Of a stretch of DNA of 64,000 nucleotides, positions 33,339 to 43,014 are shown piece after piece. Position 1 is the first letter of the stretch. Every line of letters begins with the position of its first letter. The position numbers were made by a program, and so were the translations under genes. The notes under the pieces were generated by a model. The model was not told the DNA's origin. It ran no database searches and saw only the letters and a program-made list of their open reading frames with translations. The stretch is from Cellvibrio sp. KY-GH-1 (GTDB lineage Bacteria > Pseudomonadota > Gammaproteobacteria > Pseudomonadales > Cellvibrionaceae), in contig NZ_CP031728.1 in NCBI RefSeq assembly GCF_008806975.1, forward strand, positions 1,302,001 through 1,366,000, in the 5' to 3' direction.

Positions 33339-35636
33339 TTAAGTGCCACTTAAATAATTACTTGTGTTTTTTTGATAAACACCAAACATAAAATCAAACC
33401 GCAGTGCAGTATTGGCCAGCAACATATCCTTGCCTTCTCCGCCATGCCAGGTGGAGGAAGCTGAGCGTCCGGTAATAACATCATCGCCCTCGCCACCGTC
33501 GATTAAATCTTTACCATGCTGATCGTAGGTAGGATCACCCGCTTTCGGCGTAATGGTTCCGGAGTACTTATAAACCGAGCCGGCATCAATCCAATCGTTA
33601 CCACCATCACCGTAAATACGGTCACCGCCCCAGCTACCTTCTATATAGTCATGCCCACCTCCACCATGAAGACTCACAGGAGGCACATAAACTAACGTCT
33701 CGTAAGCCGATGCAAAATCCGCCGATAATGCATTCGCACCACCATCACCGGAAATTGTTGGCAACGATGGCGGCGTTTCAGCATCCGCATCTTTTAATGA
33801 AACACCAAATTGCCCATCACTCCATTTATCCAGAGTGACGCTACTACCTGCATTTGAAAGGGAATTGAGAAGAAGGGTTTTGCTTCCACCGCTATCAACC
33901 AAAACGGCTTCTACAGTATTGGCGGAATTACGATAAATAATGCTGTCTTTAGCGGTTTGCTTTAATTCGCCAACAGCACCATTAATATCCAGGGTATTTA
34001 AACCTTCGGTGTCGATAACAGTATCGTGCCCGAAATCGCCGGTAAATTTATAGGTATCATTCCCTGCACCGCCTTTTAATACATCGTTGCCGGCACCGCC
34101 ATCGAGTGTGTCGTTATCTTTACCGCCTAATAACAAATCGGTGTCTGCGCCACCGAGCAGTTCATCATGGCCGGCACCGCCATCAAGAACGTCGTGGCCT
34201 TTTAGCCCATTGAGTTTGTCGTTACCCGAGTTGCCCTCTAAGTAATCATTGCCTTCATTACCACTCAAAACATCTGAACCAGCGCCGCCATAGAGGTGAT
34301 CGTCATTTTTACCCCCAGTTATTACATCATTGCTCTCCCCACCAAACGTCACATAACTAACGCTATCCGCCGGGGCAAATGGAAATGCCTGTACATCCTG
34401 ACCTGAATATAAGTCACTAAAAACTGTGTAATCAACTCCGATATCTGTGGCTGGCCCATTAGTACGCCAATGCGACAAAAATGCAGATAGCGCCAAAGCA
34501 CGATCATGAATCCACTGCTCGGTCATTTCACCGGCTCCAGTTTTTGGATCGTAAAGTGTTAAGGCGCTTTTAACTGAGTCCGACGGTTCTATGATGATGG
34601 GGGACAAACCTGCCAATGCTGCACGGGCATTCACATCTGTTTTAGCCATTTCCGCTAGTTGTTTAGGATCATCGATAAACTGAATTTTTTTCGAATGCAA
34701 TTCTGCTGTGGAGAATTTACTGAAAAATTCCTTTGCTTTCTCTATGAACTCTCCAGGTTTTACAGTAACGGCTTTGCCCTCCAACGTAGACATAATCCAC
34801 GCCAATGCATGCTCAACAGCAGGCGCACCAATTGTGCCTATATCTTCTATCAGCTCACCGAATTTTTTAGCGTCCCCAACCAGTTGTTTGGAAATATTTG
34901 CATCAAGAAGAGTAAGGAAATTTTTATTGAGACTAAAGGCAGCAATGGCATCTTCAATTGTCCATACACCAACAGCTGCATCAATCAACCATTGGCCTAT
35001 ATCCAGATTAGTTATTAAATCGAAATTTGCCTCTGCCGCTTTCAGTAGCGCTTTTTCATAAGCATAGTAGGCAAAGAGAAGATTTTTAACATCATCAAGA
35101 CGGTTTAGTTGAGTTGAAGCACCGAGAGGAGATGAAGCATCTCCTGCAGTTAATAGACGGCCAATTTGTTGGCTATCAAATGCATGGAACAAAATAGTAC
35201 CAGACCAACCGGCGTTAACATCCTTATTTGCTGTATCATTTACATTTAAAGATGAAAATAAAATTTCACCTACACCCACAGCATCCATTTCAGCAATTCT
35301 ATCAATGCTCGGAAACGAATTATTATCCAGAATATCTTGTATTGCACGCTCCGCACCCCGATTCGATGCTTGCTGCATCAATTCCCCACTATATTTAACG
35401 CCGCGCAACGCCATTTGCGTACTGGAATATTCACGGATAAGTGCTGAAAATGTCCCTTTCCCTGAATTCGCTTGAATAGCCCCCGCAAGCCATAGCTTTA
35501 CACTGTAATCAACCTGAGGAGAGCTGTCCACCCAAGACAATATTAAAAGATAAGCATCTGCATAATTCCCCTGCGAATTAGGGCCACGATCCAAAATATC
35601 TTGCAATATCGTACGCTGCTCATTGGTAATCATCAT
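33339..35636 (-). CDS. RTX protein with unrecognised 440-aa N-terminal domain
   Basis: A 765-aa protein. Residues 1-440 are mostly helical and match nothing I recognise; they include GVKYSGELMQQASNRGAERAI and WIHDRALALSAFLSHWRTNG. RTX nonapeptides start near residue 450 (FGGESNDVITGGKNDDHLYGG), and residues about 470-755 correspond to the shared 841-bp module. The protein ends 13 residues after the module (YQKNTSNYLSGT), like the gene at 29505. Probably a type I secreted effector whose N-terminal domain was swapped onto a common RTX body. It is the only RTX frame in the island without a visible lesion. Confidence 0.8.
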   Translation of the reverse strand: MMITNEQRTILQDILDRGPNSQGNYADAYLLILSWVDSSPQVDYSVKLWLAGAIQANSGKGTFSALIREYSSTQMALRGVKYSGELMQQASNRGAERAIQDILDNNSFPSIDRIAEMDAVGVGEILFSSLNVNDTANKDVNAGWSGTILFHAFDSQQIGRLLTAGDASSPLGASTQLNRLDDVKNLLFAYYAYEKALLKAAEANFDLITNLDIGQWLIDAAVGVWTIEDAIAAFSLNKNFLTLLDANISKQLVGDAKKFGELIEDIGTIGAPAVEHALAWIMSTLEGKAVTVKPGEFIEKAKEFFSKFSTAELHSKKIQFIDDPKQLAEMAKTDVNARAALAGLSPIIIEPSDSVKSALTLYDPKTGAGEMTEQWIHDRALALSAFLSHWRTNGPATDIGVDYTVFSDLYSGQDVQAFPFAPADSVSYVTFGGESNDVITGGKNDDHLYGGAGSDVLSGNEGNDYLEGNSGNDKLNGLKGHDVLDGGAGHDELLGGADTDLLLGGKDNDTLDGGAGNDVLKGGAGNDTYKFTGDFGHDTVIDTEGLNTLDINGAVGELKQTAKDSIIYRNSANTVEAVLVDSGGSKTLLLNSLSNAGSSVTLDKWSDGQFGVSLKDADAETPPSLPTISGDGGANALSADFASAYETLVYVPPVSLHGGGGHDYIEGSWGGDRIYGDGGNDWIDAGSVYKYSGTITPKAGDPTYDQHGKDLIDGGEGDDVITGRSASSTWHGGEGKDMLLANTALRFDFMFGVYQKNTSNYLSGT
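33380..34220 (-). repeat. shared 841-bp RTX module, copy 3
   Basis: Ungapped and nearly identical to copy 1 (26243-27083), for example the same IDGGEGDDVITG coding and the same AVGELKQTAKDS spacer. High identity over 841 bp between genes with unrelated N-termini indicates recent duplication or gene conversion. Confidence 0.92.
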
Positions 35637-35643
35637 GATTTAT

Positions 35644-36255
35644 TTACTCCACTATGACTGAATCTAAAAATGAAACGACTTTTTGATGTATTTCCTTCCA
35701 ATCCTTCATGTTTTCACCGCCGATGACATACATCACCATCACTTTATTTTTCTGTAAATACCCTCCATTAGCGAAACGGCAATGAGTGATTCGCCCACCG
35801 GGATTACCAGCACATACGTATTTAATTTTTCCACCTATGGGCGTTTGATATTCAGGAAAAGGCGCAAAGTAAGTGATATATCCCCAACCGCCTCGATAAA
35901 TTACATTATGATATTCCGTCAACCCAAGATCATCTCGCTGCACAACTTTTTGCCATTCCTCAGCGTTAAATCGCTCTTCCCTTTCCGCAATATTCTCCGT
36001 CCATTCCGGTGATGCTGGCTCTAAGGTAATGTGAATTGCATTATGACTGGAGTTTTTTTCTCCTAAATCAGGATAAAACAAACCGAATCTAATTGTATCA
36101 GCCCGCCCTTTAACAATTTTATGAAGAGTAGAAGGCTCGAATTGCACTCCGGCAGGAAAACGTAATAAGACATCCCCCAACCTAATTTCGTTAACCTGCC
36201 CTTCTACATAACCATGAGCCGCACGATTTTCTGGCGTATTGGTTGCAGGTTTACC
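35644..36255 (-). pseudogene. companion gene 2, 3' part after IS3 insertion
   Basis: Encodes the soluble domain of a small membrane-anchored protein (LRFPAGVQFEPSTLHKIV ... GGKIKYVCAGNPGG ... ENMKDWKEIHQKVVSFLDS). The N-terminal anchor is on the other side of the IS3 copy at 37508-37585. It is a close paralogue of the frameshifted gene at 37724-38420. The stop is 8 nt upstream of the RTX gene start at 35636, so the two formed a pair. Function unknown; an immunity-type role is possible. Confidence 0.8.
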
Positions 36256-36317
36256 TGATCCCCTCCGCGAATATCGGACACCTTAGAAACTGAGTAAACT
36301 TACTCCAGAGGTGATCC

Positions 36318-36611
36318 ATGAGCAAGAAACCAACCCCAAAAGAGAATAAGAAGTATACAGCCGAGTTCAAAAGTGAGGCCATTAAACTGGCCGAACGATT
36401 GAGCGTAGCGGAAGCCGCCGAAAAACTGGGCATATATGCCAGTCAAATTTACAGTTGGCGTAGCGCACTCAACAATAGCCGTACTGATGTTGAAAGAGAA
36501 TCGCTCCTCGCCGCTGAAAATGCACGCCTCAAGCGTCAGCTCGCCGAGCAAGCAGAGGAGCTTGAAATCCTAAAAAAGGCGGCTACCTACTTCGCGAAGC
36601 ATCAAAAATAA
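36318..36611 (+). CDS. IS3-family transposase OrfA, copy B
   Basis: Identical 97-aa protein to copy A: N-terminal helix-turn-helix and C-terminal leucine zipper. The slippery heptamer A_AAA_AAG at 36572-36578 lies in its last third and allows -1 frameshifting into the OrfB frame, which is open upstream of the OrfB ATG back through this point. Confidence 0.95.
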   Translation: MSKKPTPKENKKYTAEFKSEAIKLAERLSVAEAAEKLGIYASQIYSWRSALNNSRTDVERESLLAAENARLKRQLAEQAEELEILKKAATYFAKHQK

Positions 36612-36625
36612 AACGCTACGAATTT

Positions 36626-37477
36626 ATGCTGACAAATAGCGCGCTATATTCAATCGCGATGATGGCGCGCGTTCTGTTGGTTTCGCGAAGTGGGTATTAC
36701 AGCTGGCTTGATAATCGTGAAATGGTTAGTTGGCGCATGCAGCAAAGAGAAGCGATTGATGCGTTGGTAAAGGCAGCATTTGAGGCTGGAAAAGGCCGGT
36801 ATGGCGCGGATCGGATTTTTTATGATTTGGCGGAGCAAGATAATCCGCTCGACATAAAAACCATTCGGAAAAGCCTGAAACGGCAGGGGTTAATTGCAAA
36901 AGCGGCCAAGCTGTTCAAGGTGACTACGGACAGCAATCATACACTACCTGTTGCGCCCAACCTGTTGGCTAGAGATTTTTCTGCGCAACAACCTAATGAA
37001 AAATGGGTGACCGATATTACTTATATTCAAACTACAGAAGGTTGGTTGTATCTGGCCGTGATGATTGATTTATATTCTCGAAAAGTTGTTGGTTGGTCGA
37101 TGAGCAAACATATTGATGCGCAATTGGTTTGTGATTCATTGATGATGGCGTTGTGGCGACGAAAATTCCCAAAAAGCGTTATTGTTCACAGTGACCGTGG
37201 CAGCCAATATGTATCGCATGCGTTTAGGGATTTACTGGAAAAATATTCGCTAATACAGAGTATGAGTCGCAAGGGTGATTGCTGGGACAATGCGTGTGCG
37301 GAAAGCTTCTTTCATTCACTTAAGGTTGAGCTGGTTCACGGCGAGCCATTGCTAGATGGAAAGCACACGCGCGAGTCTATTTTTGAATATATCGAAGTGG
37401 ATTACAATCGCTACCGCCGTCACAGCGCTATTGGCTTTGTTAGCCCCGAGCGCTTTGAGGCAAAAAATGTATGTTAG
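36626..37477 (+). CDS. IS3-family transposase OrfB (DDE integrase), copy B
   Basis: Identical 283-aa DDE transposase to copy A, with the catalytic Asp-Asp-Glu triad in VTDITY, HSDRGSQY and ACAESFFHS. The OrfB frame is -1 relative to OrfA, as expected for production of an OrfAB fusion. Because both copies encode the same protein, transposition within the island was probably recent. Confidence 0.95.
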   Translation: MLTNSALYSIAMMARVLLVSRSGYYSWLDNREMVSWRMQQREAIDALVKAAFEAGKGRYGADRIFYDLAEQDNPLDIKTIRKSLKRQGLIAKAAKLFKVTTDSNHTLPVAPNLLARDFSAQQPNEKWVTDITYIQTTEGWLYLAVMIDLYSRKVVGWSMSKHIDAQLVCDSLMMALWRRKFPKSVIVHSDRGSQYVSHAFRDLLEKYSLIQSMSRKGDCWDNACAESFFHSLKVELVHGEPLLDGKHTRESIFEYIEVDYNRYRRHSAIGFVSPERFEAKNVC

Positions 37478-37507
37478 TTAACTGTCCGAAGTTGGCGGTA
37501 GGGATCA

Positions 37508-37585
37508 ACCGTTAAATATCAGCAGCCAATAACCGACCAACAGCAATATGACAACAGAAAACCCAAAGAATAGTTTTTTAAGCAT
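37508..37585 (-). pseudogene. companion gene 2, 5' part before IS3 insertion
   Basis: From ATG 37585 the minus strand encodes MLKKLFFGFSVVILLLVGYW and LLIFN, a membrane anchor like that of the paralogue at 38420 (MAKKLLYAFWFFVLLVVGLV). It continues, across the IS3 copy, into GKPATNTPENRAAHGYV coded below 36255. This proves the interrupted gene and places the insertion right after the anchor. Confidence 0.85.
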
Positions 37586-37620
37586 GGAATAAATCCTTAT
37601 TAAAAGGCTCAACGTTATTT

Positions 37621-37716
37621 TTAATGGAAAAATTCTTCCGCATAATTTACCTGCGAATTAGGGCCACGATCCAAAATATCTTGCAATATCGTACGCTGCT
37701 CATTGGTAATCATCAT
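37621..37716 (-). pseudogene. 5' fragment of an RTX gene
   Basis: A 31-codon frame whose first 25 codons copy the start of the RTX gene at 35636 (MMITNEQRTILQDILDRGPN), with homology from 37641 to beyond the start codon into the companion gene. It then stops (EEFFH). It is the scar of a second RTX gene that followed the companion gene at 37724-38420, removed by deletion or recombination. Confidence 0.85.
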
Positions 37717-37723
37717 GATCTAT

Positions 37724-38420
37724 TTACTCCACTATAATTGTGCCTAAAAATGAAACGACTTTTTGGTGAATTTCTTTCCAATTCTTCATGTTTTGGCCGA
37801 GGATGTAATATGTGACCATCACTTTATTTTTCTGCAAATACCCTCCATTTGCAAAGCGACAATGAGTGATTCGTCCACCGGGATTACCAGCACATACGTA
37901 TTTAATTTTTCCACCTATTGGCGTTTTATATTCGGGAAAAGAAGCAAGATATGTTATATACCCCCATCCACCACCGTAATTAACAGAGTGGTACTCTACT
38001 AAACCAAGATCATCTCGCTGCACAATTTTTTTGCCATTTTTCAGCACTAAATCGCTCCTCCCTTTCTGCTAGATTTTCTGTCCATTCTGGTAATGCTGGC
38101 TTTAGCATAATTTGTACACCATTATGAACAGAGTTGTTTTCACCTAGATCTGGATAAAAAACACCGAACCAAATTTCATCTGCCCGCCCTTTAACAATTT
38201 TATGAAGAGTAGAAGGCTCGAATTGCACTCCGGCAGGAAAACGCAATAAGGCATCACCCAATCTAATTTCATTGACTTGCCCATCTACATATCCGTGAGC
38301 CGCACGATTTTCTGGTGTATTGGTTGCAGGTTTACCCTCAAATATCAGCAGCCAATAAAGCACAAGCCCGACGACCAGCAATACAAAAAACCAAAATGCA
38401 TATAATAATTTTTTAGCCAT
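37724..38420 (-). pseudogene. companion gene 1, frameshifted
   Basis: Paralogue of the gene at 35644-37585: an N-terminal membrane helix (LLYAFWFFVLLVVGLVLYWLL), then the domain LRFPAGVQFEPSTLHKIVKG. The frame breaks at WQKN because of a T7 run at 38026-38032 where the paralogue has one base fewer; the rest (QRDDLGLVEYHSVNYGGGWGYITY ... KVVSFLGTIIVE) is encoded in the next frame. Both frames are otherwise well conserved, so the break is recent, phase-variable or an error. Confidence 0.82.
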
Positions 38421-38448
38421 AGAAAACTCTAAAACTAACCAATACTGA

Positions 38449-38828
38449 TTATTCTCTTAAAAAAACACAGAACAATGCGGCTACCTGAGAAAAAACAAAA
38501 AAATAAATGAGCAAAAATGCCGAAGACAAAGACCACCAATCAACAGCAGAAAACACTATAACTTTAACTGCAATGCACATTATAAAAGCAGCAATCGCTG
38601 CTGACATAAAATAATGTATTGTATTTTTAAATAGATTTTTTTTAACACTAAAAATAGTGGCAACCAAAGCATAGAAGCTAAAAACCCCAAAACTAAATAG
38701 CACAAAAACACAACAACCAATAACGGAAAAACAAATTTAAAAGCAAAAAGAAAAATTGACGTATTAAAAATAGATGCTATTACCACAGATATGTTCATGT
38801 GAATAAATAACGAAAATTTTTTATTCAT
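38449..38828 (-). pseudogene. polytopic membrane protein gene, frameshifted
   Basis: Two overlapping hydrophobic frames (to 38828/38840 and from 38703) join into one protein of about 125 aa with four membrane helices if the T5 run on the coding strand (A5 at 38704-38708) had one more base: FPLLVVVF then VLFSFGVFSFYALVATIFSV and on to AVDWWSLSSAFLLIYFFVF. Family not recognised. It lies upstream of companion gene 1 in the same direction. Confidence 0.55.
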
Positions 38829-39333
38829 TTTATAAATCAATAAAAATTAGTTAGCTTAATAGATCCGTAACAGCCAATCATGAACTGGATAAAAAGCAGC
38901 ACTGACCAAATCGAACATATCAATCATGGAGCTATCAAAAAAAAGATACACAGAAATTCCAAGCATGTTGAAGTATTAGATTATATGCTCATTTGTCTTA
39001 TCAACTCCTTTGCCACATCCGTTATCAAAAAAACCAGTTGGGGAAACTGCTTTGTCCGTTGAAGCGTTTTGAGCGATTGGCTTTTCAGAAAAATTCGATA
39101 ATTCCATTTTTACATCCATTTTTAGCGGGAGGGATTAACTATAGTCAGATCATCCATTACCCTGTAGCTTAGGCAGGCGTGTAAATAGGCGAATAATGAT
39201 CAGTTGCTTCTGCTTTGTAAACAGGATTTAAGCGACTTTATTCGCAAAGCAATGATCGTCATTTATGAAAAACATAATCCACTAAACACAGCGCACCATA
39301 CAGCACCACAAAGAAACATAAAACAAAAAATTA
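38829..39333. other. remnant of an RTX-gene 3' end and VSPTG-type frame
   Basis: No intact large gene. The minus strand at about 39240-39210 resembles the last codons and 3' flank of the other RTX genes (the stretch after NYLSG), and 38976-39119 is a 47-codon frame containing DKAVSPTGFFDNGCGKGVD, the third copy of the VSPTG motif. This suggests that another RTX gene once ended here, just downstream of the glycosyltransferase. Confidence 0.5.
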
Positions 39334-40551
39334 TCAATTTAACAAACCTTCAAGCCACTGCTTTTGTGCAGGTAAACACTCACTTTTCAAATCATAATTT
39401 CGCAACACAAATTTCCTTGCTGCATTACCGAGTTGTTCACGCTGCTGTGGATTTTTTAACAAGTGTGTGACTTGTTCGACGAGAGCTTGTTTATCAAAAA
39501 AATCCACCAGAAGACCGGTTCCATTGTGCTTAATAACTTCTTGCACCGGTGATGTATTGCTACCCACAATTGCACAACCCACACTCATGGCTTCCAGCAA
39601 ACTCCAGCTCAGCACAAAGGGATAGGTTAAATAAACATGCATACTGGAAATTTGCAGTAGCTGAATAAAGTTGGGATAAGATAGTTTTCCAACGAAATGC
39701 ACCCTGTTCATATCCAACTGGCTTTTTACTTCTTGCAGAAACAATTCTTTCCAGGTTGTTCCCGGCGGTGGCTTGCTGCCGTAACTGACATCATCCCCAC
39801 CAACAATAATCACGCGCGCTTTTGGATTTCGTTTAAGGATTTCCGGTAAGGCGCGCATAAAAATATGGTAGCCGCGCATAGGTTCCAGATTGCGATTGAC
39901 GAAGGTGATTATCTGCTCGTCGCGCGTGATGGTTTTGTCATTCAATTGCATGGTTACCGCAGGGTTAGGTTTTAACAGGTTGGTATCTATACCATCATGA
40001 ATGACTGATATTTTTGATTGGAAATAGTCGGGGAAAACTGAACGTTGGTAATGCGTGGGTGATAGTCCTGCATCTGCCTGCAGCAGATGCAAATCAAAAT
40101 TGGCATTTTTCAGTTTTAACCGACAGGCAAGGCCTTGCTCATGCGCGGTGAATTCCGGGTCAAAATTGGTATCTGCCCCGTGGGTTTGATAATAAAACTC
40201 ACAATAAAGCGCGAGCTTCGCTGTTGGCCATACTTCTTTTAGGAACAGACTCTCACCCCAACCGGGGTGCGCAATAATTAAATCCGGTGTAAAGCCCTGC
40301 TTTTTTAAATCCATTGCAGCCCGATACGCAGCTTCTGCACGAATGGTTTTGGTTTCCATATCTACCAACCATGGATGGATATTTTCACTGCTACTGCGCT
40401 TTATTGCGTAATGGTGAACTTTTATACCCGCAGGCACGGGGCGCTTGCTGGTAGTCAGTACACGAATATCGTTTTTGGCATCTGCCGCCAATGCGGGCGC
40501 AAGATGCAAAAATTGCGCAGGAAAGTTTTGGTGGATAAAAAGCACTTTCAT
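39334..40551 (-). CDS. GT4-family glycosyltransferase
   Basis: A 405-aa GT-B fold enzyme. The N-terminal domain begins MKVLFIHQNFPAQFLHLAPAL and includes LIIAHPGWGESLFL; the C-terminal domain has the donor-binding region VNRNLEPMRGYHIFMRALP, RVIIVGGDD and the E-x7-E type motif in SWSLLEAMSVGCAIVGSNTSPVQEV. Glycosyltransferases of this type are often encoded beside type I exporters of RTX proteins, where they could modify the secreted protein or surface glycans; the substrate here is unknown. It is 38 nt downstream of the hlyD gene and likely cotranscribed. Confidence 0.88.
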   Translation of the reverse strand: MKVLFIHQNFPAQFLHLAPALAADAKNDIRVLTTSKRPVPAGIKVHHYAIKRSSSENIHPWLVDMETKTIRAEAAYRAAMDLKKQGFTPDLIIAHPGWGESLFLKEVWPTAKLALYCEFYYQTHGADTNFDPEFTAHEQGLACRLKLKNANFDLHLLQADAGLSPTHYQRSVFPDYFQSKISVIHDGIDTNLLKPNPAVTMQLNDKTITRDEQIITFVNRNLEPMRGYHIFMRALPEILKRNPKARVIIVGGDDVSYGSKPPPGTTWKELFLQEVKSQLDMNRVHFVGKLSYPNFIQLLQISSMHVYLTYPFVLSWSLLEAMSVGCAIVGSNTSPVQEVIKHNGTGLLVDFFDKQALVEQVTHLLKNPQQREQLGNAARKFVLRNYDLKSECLPAQKQWLEGLLN

Positions 40552-40589
40552 TATTCACGATATCCTTTAATAAATTTATCCATTTACTG

Positions 40590-42053
40590 TTATCGCTCGC
40601 GGATACTTTCCTGCTTGTACTTCAACAGCGGCGACATGAAATATTCAATCACTCGCCTTTGCGTAGTCTTCAACTCCGCCGTAACCGCCATGCCAGGAAT
40701 TAATTTCACATCTTTCGCTTCCACACGAATCGTTCTCTTGTGCATTTTTAAATGCATGGCGTATACGAGGCCGAGTTTTTCATCGAGGATGGCGTCATCG
40801 GAGATATGGGTAACGGTGGCGTCGATCAAACCGTATTTGGTGAAGGGGAAGGTGTGGATTTTAATTTCTGCCGGCATATCGCTTTGCACAAAACCGATAT
40901 CCTGGTTGCCGAGCATGACTTGCACTTCCAGATTTTCTTCTTCCGGAACCATAATCATTAATTGTTGCGCTTCAGTGACGACACCACCGATGGTGTTAAC
41001 CGCGAGTTGTTGCACGTAACCGGAGACCGGGGCATAGAGAATTTGTTTGTCGTTCATATCGCGCGCTTTAACCAGTTCTTCGGTAATAGTGGCGAGCTGG
41101 TTGCGGCTGTCGGCAATTTGCGCGAGCAGTTTGCTGCTGGTGTCGGCTTTGAGGGCGTTGATTTGTTGTTGGGCTTCGTTGATCGCGGCGATGAGTTGTT
41201 GCTGGATTTGTTGCTGGGTGGCGAGGTCTTGCGTGCGTTCGATGCGCTGCTGTTCCAGCTCCAGGTATTCCGCTTCCGAGGCCATTTTTTTTTGATAGAG
41301 GCTGTGCAATGCAGCAGCGCGCTTGGTGACCATCGGCAGGGTTTGTTCGAGTTTCTTGATGGTTTCCAGGTTGGCGATTTTTTCACTTTGCGCTTTGGTT
41401 AAGGCGCTGTGCAAGCTGCTGAGTTGTGCCTGGTATTGTTGCCATTGCTCCCAGGTTTTTTGCTGGTGCAATAATATTTCCGAGGCAGATAATGTGAGTT
41501 TTTCATCAATCACCAAGGCCAGCTCACTCGCGGCGACAGGTTTTTTGTGCTGGTTGTTTTTTTGATGATTTTTTTGAGGCTGTTGATTGTTGTGTTGTTG
41601 ATCAGCAATTAACGCTTGTAAAGCTTCACTGCCCGCAAGGTTCAAACTGGCATTGTGCAGTTCCTGTTGCATACGTGCCTGATCCGCAGCAGTGATGGTG
41701 CGATCCAGTTCGATCAGTGGATCACCCTCTTTTACATACTGCCCTTCTTTTACATGAATGGCTTTAATCACGCCTTTATCCAGCGGCTGGATTTGTTTAA
41801 CGCGGCTGCCGGGAATGATCTTGCCTTCCGCGCTGGCTACCACATCCACTTTGCCAAAGATGGCCCAGAGCAGCGTGAGGATAAATAAGGTAATGAGTGT
41901 CCAGGCGAGCCAGCGCACTAAGGGGTTGGGTGGGGTTTCCTGCAGCTCCAATGCGGCGGGCATAAACTCAGAGAGGCTTTGCTGTTTGGAGCCATCACCC
42001 AATTTTCCTCGCTCTTGCCAGGCTTCGCGCAGTAATTCAAAAAAATTAGTCAT
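40590..42053 (-). CDS. HlyD-family type I secretion membrane fusion protein
   Basis: A 487-aa periplasmic adaptor linking the ABC exporter to an outer-membrane TolC-like channel. A short cytoplasmic tail, one membrane helix ([20 protein letters not shown]), a biotinyl-lipoyl-like half ([36 protein letters not shown]), long Gln-rich coiled coils (residues about 130-340) and the C-terminal beta domain ending [22 protein letters not shown], which is characteristic of HlyD. ATG 42053 has GGAG upstream and starts just before the exporter gene ends. No tolC gene is in the window. Confidence 0.93.
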   Translation of the reverse strand: MTNFFELLREAWQERGKLGDGSKQQSLSEFMPAALELQETPPNPLVRWLAWTLITLFILTLLWAIFGKVDVVASAEGKIIPGSRVKQIQPLDKGVIKAIHVKEGQYVKEGDPLIELDRTITAADQARMQQELHNASLNLAGSEALQALIADQQHNNQQPQKNHQKNNQHKKPVAASELALVIDEKLTLSASEILLHQQKTWEQWQQYQAQLSSLHSALTKAQSEKIANLETIKKLEQTLPMVTKRAAALHSLYQKKMASEAEYLELEQQRIERTQDLATQQQIQQQLIAAINEAQQQINALKADTSSKLLAQIADSRNQLATITEELVKARDMNDKQILYAPVSGYVQQLAVNTIGGVVTEAQQLMIMVPEEENLEVQVMLGNQDIGFVQSDMPAEIKIHTFPFTKYGLIDATVTHISDDAILDEKLGLVYAMHLKMHKRTIRVEAKDVKLIPGMAVTAELKTTQRRVIEYFMSPLLKYKQESIRER

Positions 42054-43014
42054 GGTTAAACTCCATCTCAATATTTTCCTTTTTTACCATCGGGCGTGCG
42101 GCTGCCTTGGCATCCTGATAGCCATGCAATTGCGCGTAGTAGCCTTGTTGTTGCAATAACTGATCATGCGAGCCCTGCTCTACAATGCGGCCTTTGTTCA
42201 TCACAATAATGCGATTGCAAATGCGCACCGTACTTAAGCGGTGGGCGATGATAAACACGGTGCGGCCGTTACAAATGTGCGCCATGTTGTCCTGGATGAT
42301 GCGTTCGGATTCGTAATCCAGCGCACTGGTGGCTTCATCGAAGATTAATATTTTGGGATTGGTTAATAACGCGCGGGCAATCGCGAGGCGCTGGCGTTGG
42401 CCGCCGGAGAGGTTGCTGCCCTGTTCGCCGACCATAGTGTCGTAAGCTTCGGGGAGATCCACAATAAATTCATGGGCGCCGGCGAGTTTGGCAACCGCCA
42501 CAATCTGCTCCATGGGCGCGGCGGGATTAGTGAGCGCGATATTTTCACGCACGGTTTGGTTAAATAAAAAATTCTCTTGCAATACCACACCAATATTGCG
42601 TCGCAGCCAAGCGGTATCCACCATAGCAAGGTCTACTCCATCCACCAGCATTCGCCCCGACTCGGGCAAATACAGCCGCTGGATCAATTTGGTAAGCGTG
42701 CTTTTACCGGAACCGGAGCGACCGACAATACCAATAATTTCCCCAGGTTGAACCTGCAGATTAAATTGATCGAGAATCACCGGGCCGTCGTGGCGATAGC
42801 GGAAACGCACGTGTTCAAAATTCACTTGCCCGGCAATCGATGGCAGTGTGGAGCGATTGGGGTTGTAACCGGGTTCGCGCGGGGTATTTAAAATATCGCC
42901 CAGGCGCTCAATGGAAATACCCGCTTGCTGGAAGTCTTGCCAGAGTTGTACGAGTTTTAAAATAGGGCCGCTCACGCGACCGGCGAGCATGTTGAACGCA
43001 ATCAATTCGCCAAC
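42046..43014 (-). pseudogene. type I secretion ABC exporter, 3' part (ATPase) after IS1182 insertion
   Basis: Encodes the end of the membrane domain ([27 protein letters not shown]) and the ABC ATPase: Walker [11 protein letters not shown], signature [15 protein letters not shown], Walker [14 protein letters not shown] and H-loop [10 protein letters not shown]. The N-terminal half is at 44834-46045 beyond the insertion sequence. Joined, they would give about 726 aa, close to HlyB (707 aa). The fragment alone cannot form an exporter. Confidence 0.93.

Larger units (their letters stand above)
36256..37507 (+). mobile_element. IS3-family insertion sequence, copy B
   Basis: A 1252-bp element with ends TGATCCCCTCCGCG and the complement of TGATCCCTACCGCC, flanked by a 3-bp direct repeat ACC (36253-36255 and 37508-37510). 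Removing the element and one ACC restores the companion gene frame (GKPATN, as in its paralogue). It is inverted relative to copy A. Confidence 0.95.

Noticed and set aside
30818..37507. Composite transposon formed by the two IS3 copies
   Set aside because: The copies are inverted, copy B has its own 3-bp duplication and copy A none, so each inserted independently into the island; no shared outer duplication exists.
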